Below the pieces are notes generated by a model, which saw only the letters and a list, made by a program, of their open reading frames with translations, was not told the DNA's origin and made no database searches. A stretch of 64,000 nt of DNA from Bufo bufo (lineage: Eukaryota; Chordata; Amphibia; Anura; Bufonidae). Positions 10,924 to 23,500 of the stretch are shown here, piece after piece. Made by a program: the position numbers and the translations under genes. Within the stretch, counting starts at the first letter, position 1; every line of letters starts with the position of its first letter. The DNA is taken from positions 51,520,338 to 51,584,337 of the forward strand of contig NC_053398.1 of NCBI RefSeq assembly GCF_905171765.1, in the 5' to 3' direction.

Positions 10924-11090
10924 TTCCTCCCCCTCCTGGCGTCAGTGCGCAGCTCGAAGGAGGTGGAGCTTCGTAGAGAAGCAAAACACTGGGTGACCCG
11001 GAACCGGGCGTCGTAGATTCATTAGCTTAGCATAGACTCTGTAAACAGGGGCAACCGAGAGACGGAGAGAGAACCGCATGCGTTATTAGG

Positions 11091-11100
11091 GCCACGTGAC
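11091..11100. promoter_or_regulatory. E-box GCCACGTGAC, CLEAR-like, upstream of ATG2A
   Basis: GCCACGTGAC differs from the CLEAR consensus at one position and lies 275 bp before the ATG. It is the second CACGTG in this short segment. Function is inferred. Confidence 0.5.
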
Positions 11101-11374
11101 CATAGAGGTTGTGGAGGGGCTGGTGCGGCTGAGGTGACAGGAGTTCAGTGACAGGACAAAAGGCGACGTCGGGCTAGTAGGAGGAGATGAGAGCTGTGTG
11201 CCAGTATGAACATACACTGAGCAGCCGCCTATAGGGGGAGCTGTCACTGATAGGGCACAGTACAGGGGTATGAGGGACAGTTTTGGGGTTCAGAGCCAGT
11301 GACCGTCACCCCTGGGTGATGAGTTGAGGTCAGATCCCTTTCCCTGCCCCCATCTCACCCACCCAGCCCTCACC

Positions 11375-11545
11375 ATGTCTCGGTGGCTATTCCCATGGTC
11401 CAGCTCCATCAAGACGCGGGCGTGCAGGTATCTCCTACAGCATTACCTGGGGCACTACCTGGAGGAGAGGCTGAGCCTGGAGCAGCTGAGTCTGGACCTC
11501 TACAATGGAAGTGGCCGTCTGACGGATATACACCTGGACATCTGG
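11375..11545 (+). CDS. ATG2A: ATG2A exon 1 (residues 1-57, start codon)
   Basis: The exon encodes MSRWLFPWSSSIK and ends in DIHLDIW at donor TGG|GTAATA, phase 0. The ATG has A at -3 (CACCATG). The frame stays open upstream to about 11324, but no in-frame ATG lies there and this is the conserved start of ATG2 proteins. The segment is the beginning of the chorein domain, the amphipathic tip that contacts the donor ER membrane in the family. Confidence 0.96.
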
Positions 11546-14500
11546 GTAATAATGTCACTTCAATGTGTGAATTATCTGTGGGGACCCGGGAGATGTGTGG
11601 AGAGCGGAATGCCGCATTTTATCATTGTAGGTCGTAATAGACCATGAAGCTAAGTTTACATGGACACCAAGAACGGATGTGTAATGACTATAGACACCAA
11701 GGACGGGCGTGTAATGACTATAGACACCAAGGACGGGTGTGTAATAACTATAGACACCAAGGACGGGCGTGTAATGACTATAGACACCAAGGACAGACGT
11801 GTAATGACTATAGACACCAAGGACAGACGTGTAATGACTATAGACCCCAAGGACGGGTGTGTAATAACTATAGACACCAAGGACGGGCGTGTAATGACTA
11901 TAGACACCAAGGACGGGCGTGTAATGACTATAGACACCAAGGACGGGCGTGTAATGACTATAGACACCAAGGACGGGTGTGTAATAACTATAGACACCAA
12001 GGACGGGCGTGTAATGACTATAGACACCAAGGACAGACGTGTAATGACTATAGACACCAAGGACGGGTGTGTAATGACTATAGACACCAAGGACGGGCGT
12101 GTAATGACTAGTATACATAGACACCAAGGACAGGCGTGTAATGACTAGTATACATGGACACCAAGGACGGGTATGTAATGACTATAGACACCAAGGACGG
12201 GCGTGTAATGACTAGTATACATGGACACCAAGGACGGGCGTGTAATGACTAGTATACATGGACACCAAGGACGGGCGTGTAATGACTATAGACACCAAGG
12301 ACGGGCGTGTAATGACTATAGACACCAAGGACGGGCGTGTAATGACTAGTATACATGGACACCAAGGACGGGCGTGTAATGACTAGTATACATGGACACC
12401 AAGGACAGACGTGTAATAACTATAGACACCAAGGACAGACGTGTAATGACTATAGACACCAAGGACAGACGTGTAATGACTATAGACACCAAGGACAAAC
12501 GTGTAATGACTATAGACACCAAGGACAGACGTGTAATGACTATAGACACCAAGGACGGGCATGTAATGACTATAGACACCAAGGACGGGCGTGTAATGAC
12601 TATAGACACCAAGGACGGGTGTGTAATAACTATAGACACCAAGGACGGGCGTGTAATGACTATAGACACCAAGGACGGGCGTGTAATGACTATAGACACC
12701 AAGGACGGGCGTGTAATGACTATAGACACCAAGGACGGGCGTGTAATGACTATAGACACCAAGGACGGGCGTGTAATGACTATAGACACCAAGGACGGGC
12801 GTGTAATGACTATAGACACCAAGGACGGGCGTGTAATGACTAGTATACATGGACACCAAGGACGGGCGTGTAATGACTAGCATACATGGACACCAAGGAC
12901 GGGCGTGTAATGACTAGTATACATGGACACCAAGGACAGACGTGTAATAACTATAGACACCAAGGACGGGCGTGTAATGACTATAGACACCAAGGACAGA
13001 CGTGTAATGACTATAGACACCAAGGACAGACGTGTAATGACTATAGACACCAAGGACAAACGTGTAATGACTATAGACACCAAGGACAGACGTGTAATGA
13101 CTATAGACACCAAGGACGGGCATGTAATGACTAGTATACATGGACACCAAGGACAGACGTGTAATGACTATAGACACCAAGGACAGACGTGTAATGACTA
13201 TAGACACCAAGGACGGGCGTGTAATGACTATAGACACCAAGGACGGGCGTGTAATGACTAGTATACATGGACACCAAGGACAGGCGTGTAATGACTAGTA
13301 TACATGGACACCAAGGACAGACGTGTAATGACTAGTATACATGGACACCAAGGACAGACGTGTAATGACTATAGACACCAAGGACGGGTGTGTAATGACT
13401 ATAGACACCAAGGACGGGCGTGTAATGACTAGTATACATGGACACCAAGGACGGGCGTGTAATGACTAGTATACATGGACACCAAGGACAGGCGTGTAAT
13501 GACTAGTATACATGGACACCAAGGACAGGCGTGTAATGACTAGTATACATGGACACCAAGGACAGACGTGTAATGACTAGTATACATGGACACCAAGGAC
13601 AGACGTGTAATGACTATAGACACCAAGGACGGGTGTGTAATGACTATAGACACCAAGGACGGGCGTGTAATGACTAGTATACATGGACACCAAGGACAGA
13701 CGTGTAATGACTATAGACACCAAGGACAGACGTGTAATGACTATAGACACCAAGGACAGACTTGTAATGACTATAGATACCAAGGACGGGCGTGTAATGA
13801 CTAGTATACATGGACACCAAGGACGGGCGTGTAATGACTAGTATACATGGACACCAAGGACGGGCGTGTAATGACTAGTATACATGGACACCAAGGACGG
13901 GCGTGTAATGACTAGTATACATGGATTGGAAATCAAGAACAGGCGTGTAATGACCGTAGTTTACATCGTCACCAAGGACAGGTGTGCAATGGCTGTAGTG
14001 TACGTGGGCAGACGTGTAATGACTGTAAGTTACATTGACGGACATAACGACAAGTTTACATTTACAGTGCTGCCCATAATTATTTATACCCCTGGCAAAT
14101 TTTGACTTAGTTACTTTTATTCAACCAGCAAGTAATTTTTGTACGGGAAATGACATAGGTGTCTCCCAAAAGATAATAAGACGATGTACAAGAGGAATTA
14201 TTGTGAAAAAAAAAAACATTTCTCAGCTTTTATTTACATTTGAGCAAAAAGTGTCCAGTCCAAAATTATTCATACCCTTCTCAATAATCAATAGAAAAGC
14301 CTTTATTGGCTATTACAGCAATCAAACGCTTCCTATAATTGCAGACCAGCTTTCTGCATGTCTCCACAGGAATTTTTGCCCATTCATCTTTAGCAATGAG
14401 CTCCACTTCTTTCAGGTTGGAGGGTCTTCTTGCCATCACCATGATCTTTAGCTCCCTCCACAGATTCTCAATTAGATTCAAGTCTGGACTCTGGCTGGGC

Positions 14501-17500
14501 CACTCCAAAACGTTAATGTTGTTGTCTGCTAACCATTTCTTCACCACTTTTGCTGTGTGTTTTGGGCCAATGTCATGGTGAAATGTCCACTGGTGCCCAA
14601 GGCCAAGTTTCTCTGCAGACTTCCTGATGTGGTCGTTGAGAATCCTCATGTATTGCTCTTTTTTCATGGTGCCGTTTACTGTGATTAGGTTCCCTGGTCC
14701 GTTGGCTGAAAAACACCCCCAAAGCATTAGGTTCCCACCACCATGTTTGACAGTGGGGATGGTGTTCTTTGGGTTGAAGGCTTCTCCTTTTTTACGCCAA
14801 ATGAAGGAAACATCATTCTGACCAAACAATTCTGACCATAACACAGAAGACCAGAAGTCTTCTTCTTTGTCCAGGTGAGCTTTTGTGTTCCTTATCTGGA
14901 GAAGTGGCGTCCTCCTTGGTCTGCATTGTGCAGTGTCCGTTGGATTTTCTGCCTTGAGACATTGCCACCAGCAGAGCCCAGATTCACCAGGATGGTCTTG
15001 GTGGTGATCCTTGGATTCTTTTTCACCTGTCTAACTATCCTCCTGGCCAGCACAGGTGTCACTTTTGGCTTCCGACCACGTCCTCTGAGATTTTCCACAG
15101 TGCAGAACATCTTGTATTTTTTTTTATAATACTTTGCACTGTAGCCACTGGAACTTGAAAACATTTAGAAATGGCCTTGTAGCCCTTTCCTGACTTGTGA
15201 GAAGCCGCAGGTCCTCACTGAGCTACTTTGTCTTAGCCATGACTGTCCACAAACCAACTGCAGAGAGCTGCTGGTTTTCACCTGTTGATTTGATTAAAAC
15301 AGCTGTTCCCAATTAATCAGGGTAATTAGGATGCTTTAGAACAGCTTGGACTATTTGGAATGGTATTAAACTTTAGATTTTCCCACAGACTGTGACAGTT
15401 TGAGAAGGGTATGAATAATTTTGGACTGGACACTTTTTGCTCAAATGTAAATAAAAGCTGAGAAATGTTTTTTTTTCCACAATAATGCCTCTTGTACATA
15501 GTCTTATTATCTTTTGGGAGACACCTATGTCATTTCCCGTCAAAAAATTACTTGCTGGTTGAATAAAAGTAACTTTAAGTCATAATTTGCCAGGGGTATG
15601 AATAATTATGGGCAGCACTGTAATTACGTGACTACATTGGTTTGGGGTGAGAAGGACCAAACCCCTTGTAGTCTTGCACAGATATGACTCCCCTGGAGTG
15701 GTGTCCGCTGTATCCACTGGTTATGTTCTGGGAGAGTCTGCTTTCTCTACAGAAGATTACATTACCCCCTGCCCATCACCAGAGCTAGATCTGTACGGAC
15801 CTTCAGCATGCACGGAATGCTATGCAACACTATCCCAGGGTCGCTCAGGATCATTGTGGAGGTGACACCGTGTATCATATTTTCTTGTAGATGATACCTT
15901 TAGACCTTATGCACACAGTCCTATTTATTACCTGTGCAAGCTCCAAATTATGATTGAGCGTTAGTACAACACCTGCAGGAGTTTATAGGGCTGTATTATA
16001 CCCCTGTGTGATGAGCCATATATGTTTTTTTTTCCTATGAATGTGACTGAAATAACTTAAAGGGGTTCTGCAGTTTTTTTGGGAGTTTTTTTTAACTGAT
16101 GACCTAGCCTCTGGATAGATCATCAGCATCTGCGTCCGAAACCCAGGACCCCTGCCGATCAGCTGTTTGAGAAGGCAGCGGTGCTGGCAGTAGTGCCGCG
16201 GCCTTCTTGCTGTTTACCTCAGGCTCAGTGACGTCACGACAAGTATTAATGGCCTGGGCATCGCAAAGCACCATTCGCTGCCTTCTCAAACAGCTGATCG
16301 GCAGGGGTCCTTGGGTTGAACCCCCGCAATTCAAATGCTGATGATAAATCATCAGTAAAAAAACAAAAAACTGCAGAACCCCTTTAAAGGCTATGTACAC
16401 TTTTAGGGGCAATTTTTTTTATGATTGCATTTTACTCATTTTGGGATGCAATTTTTTTTTTTCAATTGGTCTTTATTAAAAATATTGGGTTAACAGTAAA
16501 GGGTTAACTGTTTGTCTAGCTGTGTGAATCCTACTTTACTTTCACTTTGTTCCGGTCATCTAATCACCCTTATCTCTAATTTACTGTAAGGTGATAAACA
16601 CTTATTTAAAAGGGGTTGTCCAAGTTATTTTTTATTGATGAGCTATCCTCAGGATAGGTCATCAATATCAGATTGGCTGAGATCCGACACCCCAGCAGAT
16701 CAGCTGTTTGAAGAGAACGCGCGCGCCGTGCCAGTGCTGCCTCCTCTTCATAGTTTACCTGCTCACCGTTGCATCTGCAGCGGTGAGCAGGTGTAATTAC
16801 ACCCAAGCCGTCCCATTCATTTCAATGGGATGGATCGCTCCTATAGAAGTGTATAGGAATGAGCCGTCCCATTGAAATGAATGGGACGGCTTGGGTGTAA
16901 TTACACCTGCTCACCGTTGCAGATGCGACGGTGAGCAGGTAAACAATGAAGAGGAGGCAGCACTGGCACTGCGCGCGCTCTCTCTTCAAACAGCTGATCG
17001 GCTGGGGTGCCGGCTGTCGGAACCCTGCCGATCTGATATTGATGACCTATCCTGAGGATAGGTGATCAATATGAACAGCCCGGAGAACCCCTTTTAAGTC
17101 ACATTCTTATCAGTAAGATAAGAACTGAGCTATAATGAGTGTTTATAAGGTCAAAGCTTAGAGATAAGGAGTCTGTCAGCTCCCCAGCTGACGGAAAAGA
17201 GAAAATCTAGAAGCTGTTACTAGAGCATCTCAGCCCTGTACAGAAAAAATGGCTCCATATTTGTAAAAAAAAAGACCAATTTAAAAAAATTATTTTTAGC
17301 TCTAAATGAGTACAATGAAATAATTAAACATAAGGTGTAGATAACCTTTCAGCAGGTTCCATCATATGTGGGATTAAGAAGATAAATGGGGGTCATTTAC
17401 AAAGACTAGCTTTTTATGCCAGTCTCCCCCTCCCCCCTGGCTGTTAATTTACAGCAAGGAGTGTGCCTGGAGTGAAAACTACCCCTGCCTCTGACTGGAG

Positions 17501-20500
17501 TAGTTTTCACTCCTCTTTTAAATGATGGTAGATTTGTTGGGGCCAAAGCCCCAGCCCCCATCAAATGCACTTGCAAGTCTTGCAACTTTTTTTTTACTCC
17601 AAAAAATAGCATGATGCATTTAGTAAATGACCCCCATTGCGTCATACCGAGGCATCATCCAGCAGCACATGGAGTGCCCAAGGCTCTGTAGTACTGCACT
17701 GTCGGGGCTGTTCATCCCACTGCGCATGGTTCGTGCACGTGCCATCCTCTGACACGTCAAAATCAAAGATGCAAGGTAGACAGTAGGGATAGAAATTTTC
17801 TGCTGGATCCCAACCATTGGCATGTTTTTTTGTTGAAATATTTGAATGTTCTATATGGCAACCAGAAATTTTGAGCACCATAGTGATCTCCATCCCTTCC
17901 CCACCTTGTCTGTCCTGGATGCAGAGGAACTCCAGAAACCTCATCGTACAGACCACTTGGTTGTTTCCATAGTTCAGACCACCTCTGGCTACTGGATCCA
18001 GGCAGGCTGTGGTTGGAGGGGCCCCATTCTATAGATAGATGTTGGTGCCTCCTCTGGACCCTGCTCTTATCAGACGTTTATGACTGATACTGTGATGGAA
18101 ATAGCGTTTTTAAAGGGGTATTCGATTTTAATACTGGTGACCTTTCCTCTGGATAGGTCATCAGTATCTGATCGTTGGGGGTCCAACACCCGGGACTGCT
18201 GCCGATCAGCTGTTTGAGGAGGCAGCAGCGCTCCTGTGGGCACCATGGCCTTCTCCGTGCTTGCCAACCACAGCGCCGTACATTGTATAGCGGCTGTGCT
18301 TGGTATCACGCTCAGCCCCATTCACTTCAATGGGACTGAGCTGCTCCTAGGCCACGTGATTGATTAATGCGTCGATACTGGCCTAGGGAAAGCTGCGAGA
18401 AGGCCGCGGAGCTCACAGGAGATCACTGCCTTCTCAAACAGCTGATTGGCAGGGGTCCCGGGTGTCGGACCCCCACCAATCATATACTGATGACTAGGGA
18501 TGAGCGAATCGACTTTGGATGAAACATCTGAAGTCAATTCGCATAAAACTGGGTTTCAATACTGTACGGAGCGAGCGCTCCGTACAGAATTAGAATGTAT
18601 TGCCTCCGATGAGCCGAAGTTATTACCTCGCGAAGTCTGGTTTGGTTCCAAGTGGTACCTCATTGGAGCCAATACAGTCTAATATTGTACAGAGCGCTCA
18701 CTCCGTACAGTATTCATACAAAGTTTTATGCGAATCAACTTTGGATGTTTCATCTGAAATCGAATCGCTCATCCCTACTGATGACCTATCCAGAGGATAA
18801 GTCATCAGACCCCTTTAAAGTTGAAACCTATGCTAGGACAGCTGATAACTGGTTGGTGGGGGTCTGACAGCTGGGACCCCCACAGATAGCGAGAATAGGA
18901 GAGCCTCCATCCTGATGGAGCAGCAGGTTGAGACTTGGCCCTGCCACTCCATTCATTCTCTATGGACAGCTGGAGATTGCTGAACACAGCGCAGCGTTTC
19001 TGCTTCTACTGTAACTCACTACTAGATGGGCGGTTCGAGTCTGCCGGAGCGAGCACCAGTTTTTGCTAGAAGCCCCTACTTTAGCTCTAAGCTGATGATC
19101 TCTTTTGCTAATAGGACTTATGGATTGGACAGGCATTGAGGGTCATTTACGAAGTCCGGTCTTAGATTCCCCCCCTACACTGCCGTAAGATTCGGCTAAT
19201 TTATGATGAGGCGTGCGCCTTGTCGTGAATTAGGCGAATCTAAGGCAGTCCGGTGTAAAAACGACTCCAGCACCTGCCCCGTCCCATCCTCCTGCGGAAC
19301 ACGGCGCAAGTCACAAAGGGACTTGCGGCTATTTTCGTTGTAAAAATAGATGTAAGTCCCTTAATTAATGCCCCTCATTGTGTTTGTGAGACCCCTTCTT
19401 TACATGTTCCATACTCGTGTATGTTCAGCCTGTGGTGGAGATACTTGGAGAGCTCTGCTGTAGACACTACATCCGGCAGAGTCACCAGTAACTTGCACAA
19501 TGTCCAGAGTGATTCCAGGAATCTCATTTCAGTCCGTTCTCTGAGTGAGGTCCAGAAAATCCTCAGCTGTCACTCGCTGCACAATCCATCACAAAATGTT
19601 CTCTCTGGGATCCTTCTTTAGTAACCTGTCGGAGTGGCTCCATAACGTTACACAAGCCACATGTTAGAGCTTGCACTGGGAGCCGTGTGTCTGGCGATCG
19701 CGGTGTAATCGGTTTGCTTGACCATGGGGAATGCACAGTTTATTGGAATTGGTGTAGATCCCTTAAAGGGGGAATCTCACCTGGTTTGGGGCCATTATGT
19801 AGGTGGGGTTTAGGGTCCCCGACCTGCCCTTACCAAATGTGTCTGTCCCTGTAAAGAATAGTATTTTAAGATTGCACTTACTAGGAGAAGTAAGGACCCT
19901 TCTCCAGTGGCAGTGGACTTGTGGATTATGTGGAGCGCATGCACAGTGAAATAAGGTGCACTGACCCCTGCTTTACCGGTGTAAATTCAATTTTTAGATG
20001 GGTTTGGTATGGGCAGGTGTGAGACCCTAAACCCCAGGTGCATAATGGCATGATGGTGGTTTAGTGGCCCCAATCCTACCTTTAAAAGGAGTCTGTAAGC
20101 AGTTTTGAGGAATCAAGACTGCTGACCGGCTCCCTTTAACCACCAAATAGGTTGTGAATTCTTCACCTCAGGCTGGTTTCAGACACAGATTTACTAAACT
20201 TATAGATGGTGTAAGCTTAGAGCGGCTGTCTAGACCTTCACCAGACACTGTGGGGAGCTCCTGACTGCCCCCCAACAGATGATATTGGGGTAGACAAGGA
20301 TTGGGCAAAAGTTTCAATATTTTTGTTCTCCTGGGAGATGAGGCACCACGAGAAGAGACTGGCAGCAGCTTTCTCCGCTCTCCCCTTAGAATACATGTTC
20401 GTGTATGAGGGAGTCGGGAGAGACCGCTCTATAACAACTATTGGCTTACTTTGAGACAGAATTTTATTCCACAATTGTGGTGCAAAACAGTGGATGTAGG

Positions 20501-23500
20501 CCACGCCCCCTTTCATTTGAGGCTCTGCCCACTTTGTTAAGCCCTGCCCCTTTTAAGCAAGTCAAGAAAAATCGTAGAAGCTCTAGTTGCACCAAAATAG
20601 TGTCACTTTTTAGGCAGATTTTAGGCGCGGACACATTAGTAAGTCTGGGCCAGTGTTCTTACTGCAGATTGCCGCGGTTTTATGATACTTTTATTGCGAC
20701 CCTTGTTTCACACGTGAAGCATGGACAAAAGCACATTGCAAAACCACACAAACATGCTGCAAGGACAGGTGCCTGTGATAACATACCAGTTATTATCATG
20801 TGCTAAAAATCTATTTCATTGGGAAGTATTTTCCCAGTTTGTTACGAGCGCATTAAAATAGTGGCATCACTGTGTGCAGCTTCTATATTAGAAATAGGGT
20901 TCCCTTAAGGGCTCATGCACACGATCGTGTGTGCCCTCCGTCCGTATTGTGGTCCGCAATGTACGGGCACCGGCCGCGTGTACGCCGTTTGCTGATATGG
21001 ACCCATTCACTTGAATGGGTCCACGATCCGCAATATTAAGTCTGCACCACAAAAAAAAAAAATAGAACATGTTCTATTTTTTTGCAGTGCAGAGTCACGG
21101 AGAGAAATCCCACGGAAGCGCTCCGTCGTACTTCCGCTTTGCACCGCTCCATATCTTGCAGGTTGTGCGCCCATTCAACTGTTTGCAGGCTGCAATATGA
21201 ATACGGGCATGGGTCCTTACCCAGGGAGATTATATCCAGTTGTCACCCAAAAACTCCTTTGTCTTAAAACGTAACTTTATTCTTATTGACTAAATAATAA
21301 AAGAGCAAATTATTAAAATCACAGCGTGAGCTCTGACCCTGAATGTGTTTGTTTGGTCAGAACCAATGTCAGGCTTCTGAGACGGGAGGGAGTCGGATTA
21401 GAAAGGGGCGTTGACATTTATTTTTACTTTCTTTCCGACTCCCTCCCGTCTCAGAAGCCTGACATTGGTTCTGACCAAACAAACACATTCAGGGTCAGAG
21501 CTCACGCTGTGATTTTAATAATTTTAGTGTTTGAGTGACAATTGGACATAATCTTCCGGGTGAAGGGAACCCGTGTTTCTAGCAGTCGCATATCCCAGGT
21601 CAGTCATTTGTTCAGCTTCTGTATTGCCCCTTGAGAGCAAAAGTGTCAGGCCATATATACATGAGACATGTACATGGGGCAGGTTATGGGTTCAGAGAGT
21701 CCTGCCATATGAAATTCACCAGAATAAGGCCTCATGCACACGACCATGCTGTGTTTTACATATTCTATTATGTATTCTTTTTTTTTGCGGGGCCACGGAA
21801 CAGAGCAACAGATGCGGACACCACACAGAGTGCTGTCCGCATCTTTTGCGGCCCTATTGAAGTGAATGGGTCCACACCCGAGCCGCAAAAAATGTGGCTC
21901 AAATGAAGACCAAAACAACGTTTGTGTGCATGAGGCCTAAACCTCAGTAGCCTCCATGTTAGCGCTCTCCTTAGACGTGGAGGGACGGTCCAGTGGGTTA
22001 AATACCAACTACTTGCTTTTCCTAGATACCCTGACTCAGGGGTTGTGTGAGCAGAGACGCTGATAGCATGTAGCTAGGATATGTCATCCATGTATGATCT
22101 GTAACAGGGTGGATTTGATTTAAATCAAACTGATTTAAATCACGATTTAAATCACTAGTCAGTAAGGCTTGATTTAAATGATAGTTTTCTACATAAAGAC
22201 TAATTCTTGCTGGTATAACTTATAATATGCAAGTAAATGAAGATTTTTAGAATAACAACTTTTCATATTAGTTTGATTAGGTTGATTCTGCATTCATAGG
22301 TTTGTAGACGTTAGGATTAAGGTCTTTTTCTCAACTCTGTTCATGTTATAACATTTTTGCTGTGAAGAAGAGGCATGTGATCTCTGCTGAGTCAAATTCA
22401 GTTTTGAGAACTGCAAAAGTAAACCAAGCATCTGTGATAATATCTTGTAGGCAGAGAAACTGCCCAATAATCTCACAAAAACCTCTAGAAGAGCATGACA
22501 TTGTGAATGGATTCATGGAATTTATTTACCCAAAAAATTAAACATATATACAGCCTTATTCTACATAATTAAAAAACAAATCTTTATTTTATGATGGAAT
22601 AACCTTTGAATGGTAATATATTTTCCTTAAAAAGCATTTTATAAAAAAAAATAAAAAATCTTATGAATTTTTTTTCTTTTATTATTTTTTATAATTTTTT
22701 TTTTTTTTAAATCATTGATTTTTATCCACCCGGATCTGTAAGCATCTGACCTGGGACCTGGGACCCTCGCTGATCATTAGGAAATCGCCATGCTACTGGA
22801 TGGTTTTACATTGCTATTTCTGGAAGTCGTATTGGCGGACTATTAGGCCAGTTTCACACAAGCCTATTCAGTCCGGGAAACACAGTGTGGGACAGAACAC
22901 CGCTCCTCTGAAGTGAACTCACAGCATCAGTATTATTAATGGTGCTGTGAATCTACTGAACTGTAGTCACTGCCTTACATCACTACAGTTCAGTAGACCT
23001 GCGGTCAGGCAGGAACACACAGCATTGAAATTATTATGAATCTGTGAGTTCATTTCAGAGGAGCAGGGTTCAGTCCAGGGAATATAGCTCCCACACGGAG
23101 TGTGTTTCCAGACTGGATACCGTCGTGTGAAACTGGCCTTATTATAGTCAGTGCTGTAGCAGGCAGTGGAACTAACAGAAGTAGGAACATTGGGAGGAAT
23201 ATATCAAGCCCCATGTGCCCAAATTCTGTCAGAAAAAAAAAGTCTCACACTATGACTTGTGATTTTACCCCGCTTGCCACATAGTTGAAAAGTGGGTGTG
23301 AAAGTTGGCGGTGTGATTAGCTAGTTCAGTAGGTTATGCTTAAAGATGTCCCAAATTTATCAAGCAGGGGTTGATGAATTTGGCACTTATAGCTCCAACT
23401 CAGAACTGACTTCAGAAGTTCACGTCATGAAAAATGCCCTCCATGGCCTATTCCTCACCCGCTGTTCACTCCTCACCATCAGTGGTCACAGCAGTCAGAC

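Larger units (their letters stand above)
10840..11374 (+). promoter_or_regulatory. Probable ATG2A promoter and 5' UTR
   Basis: The 530 bp before the start codon are richer in G+C and CpG than the surroundings and free of recognised transposons. No TATA box is evident. The segment has an inverted CCAAT box near 10919 and two CACGTG E-boxes. The transcription start is not visible from sequence and a 5' UTR intron cannot be excluded. Confidence 0.6.

Noticed and set aside
11324..11374. N-terminal extension of ATG2A from the upstream open frame
   Set aside because: There is no in-frame ATG upstream, and ATG2 proteins begin at the conserved MSRW-PW segment.
11555..13261. Long open frames on both strands (up to 190 codons) with repeated peptides
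   Set aside because: They come from the minisatellite, whose units lack stops in several frames. All frames are open at once and the peptides are simple repeats.
11660..14040. CRISPR-like regular repeats
   Set aside because: There are no unique spacers; the array is a direct minisatellite in a vertebrate intron.
17642..17956. 104-codon minus-strand frame in intron 1
   Set aside because: No recognised family, no start or splice context, and its length is within chance for this composition.
19030..19060. tRNA B box-like GGTTCGAGTCTGCC
   Set aside because: No acceptor stem or A box could be found at the right distance.
20441..20806. 121-codon + frame in intron 1 as an extra ATG2A exon
   Set aside because: The peptide does not resemble ATG2A, and exons 1 and 2 join directly in phase with conserved flanking residues.
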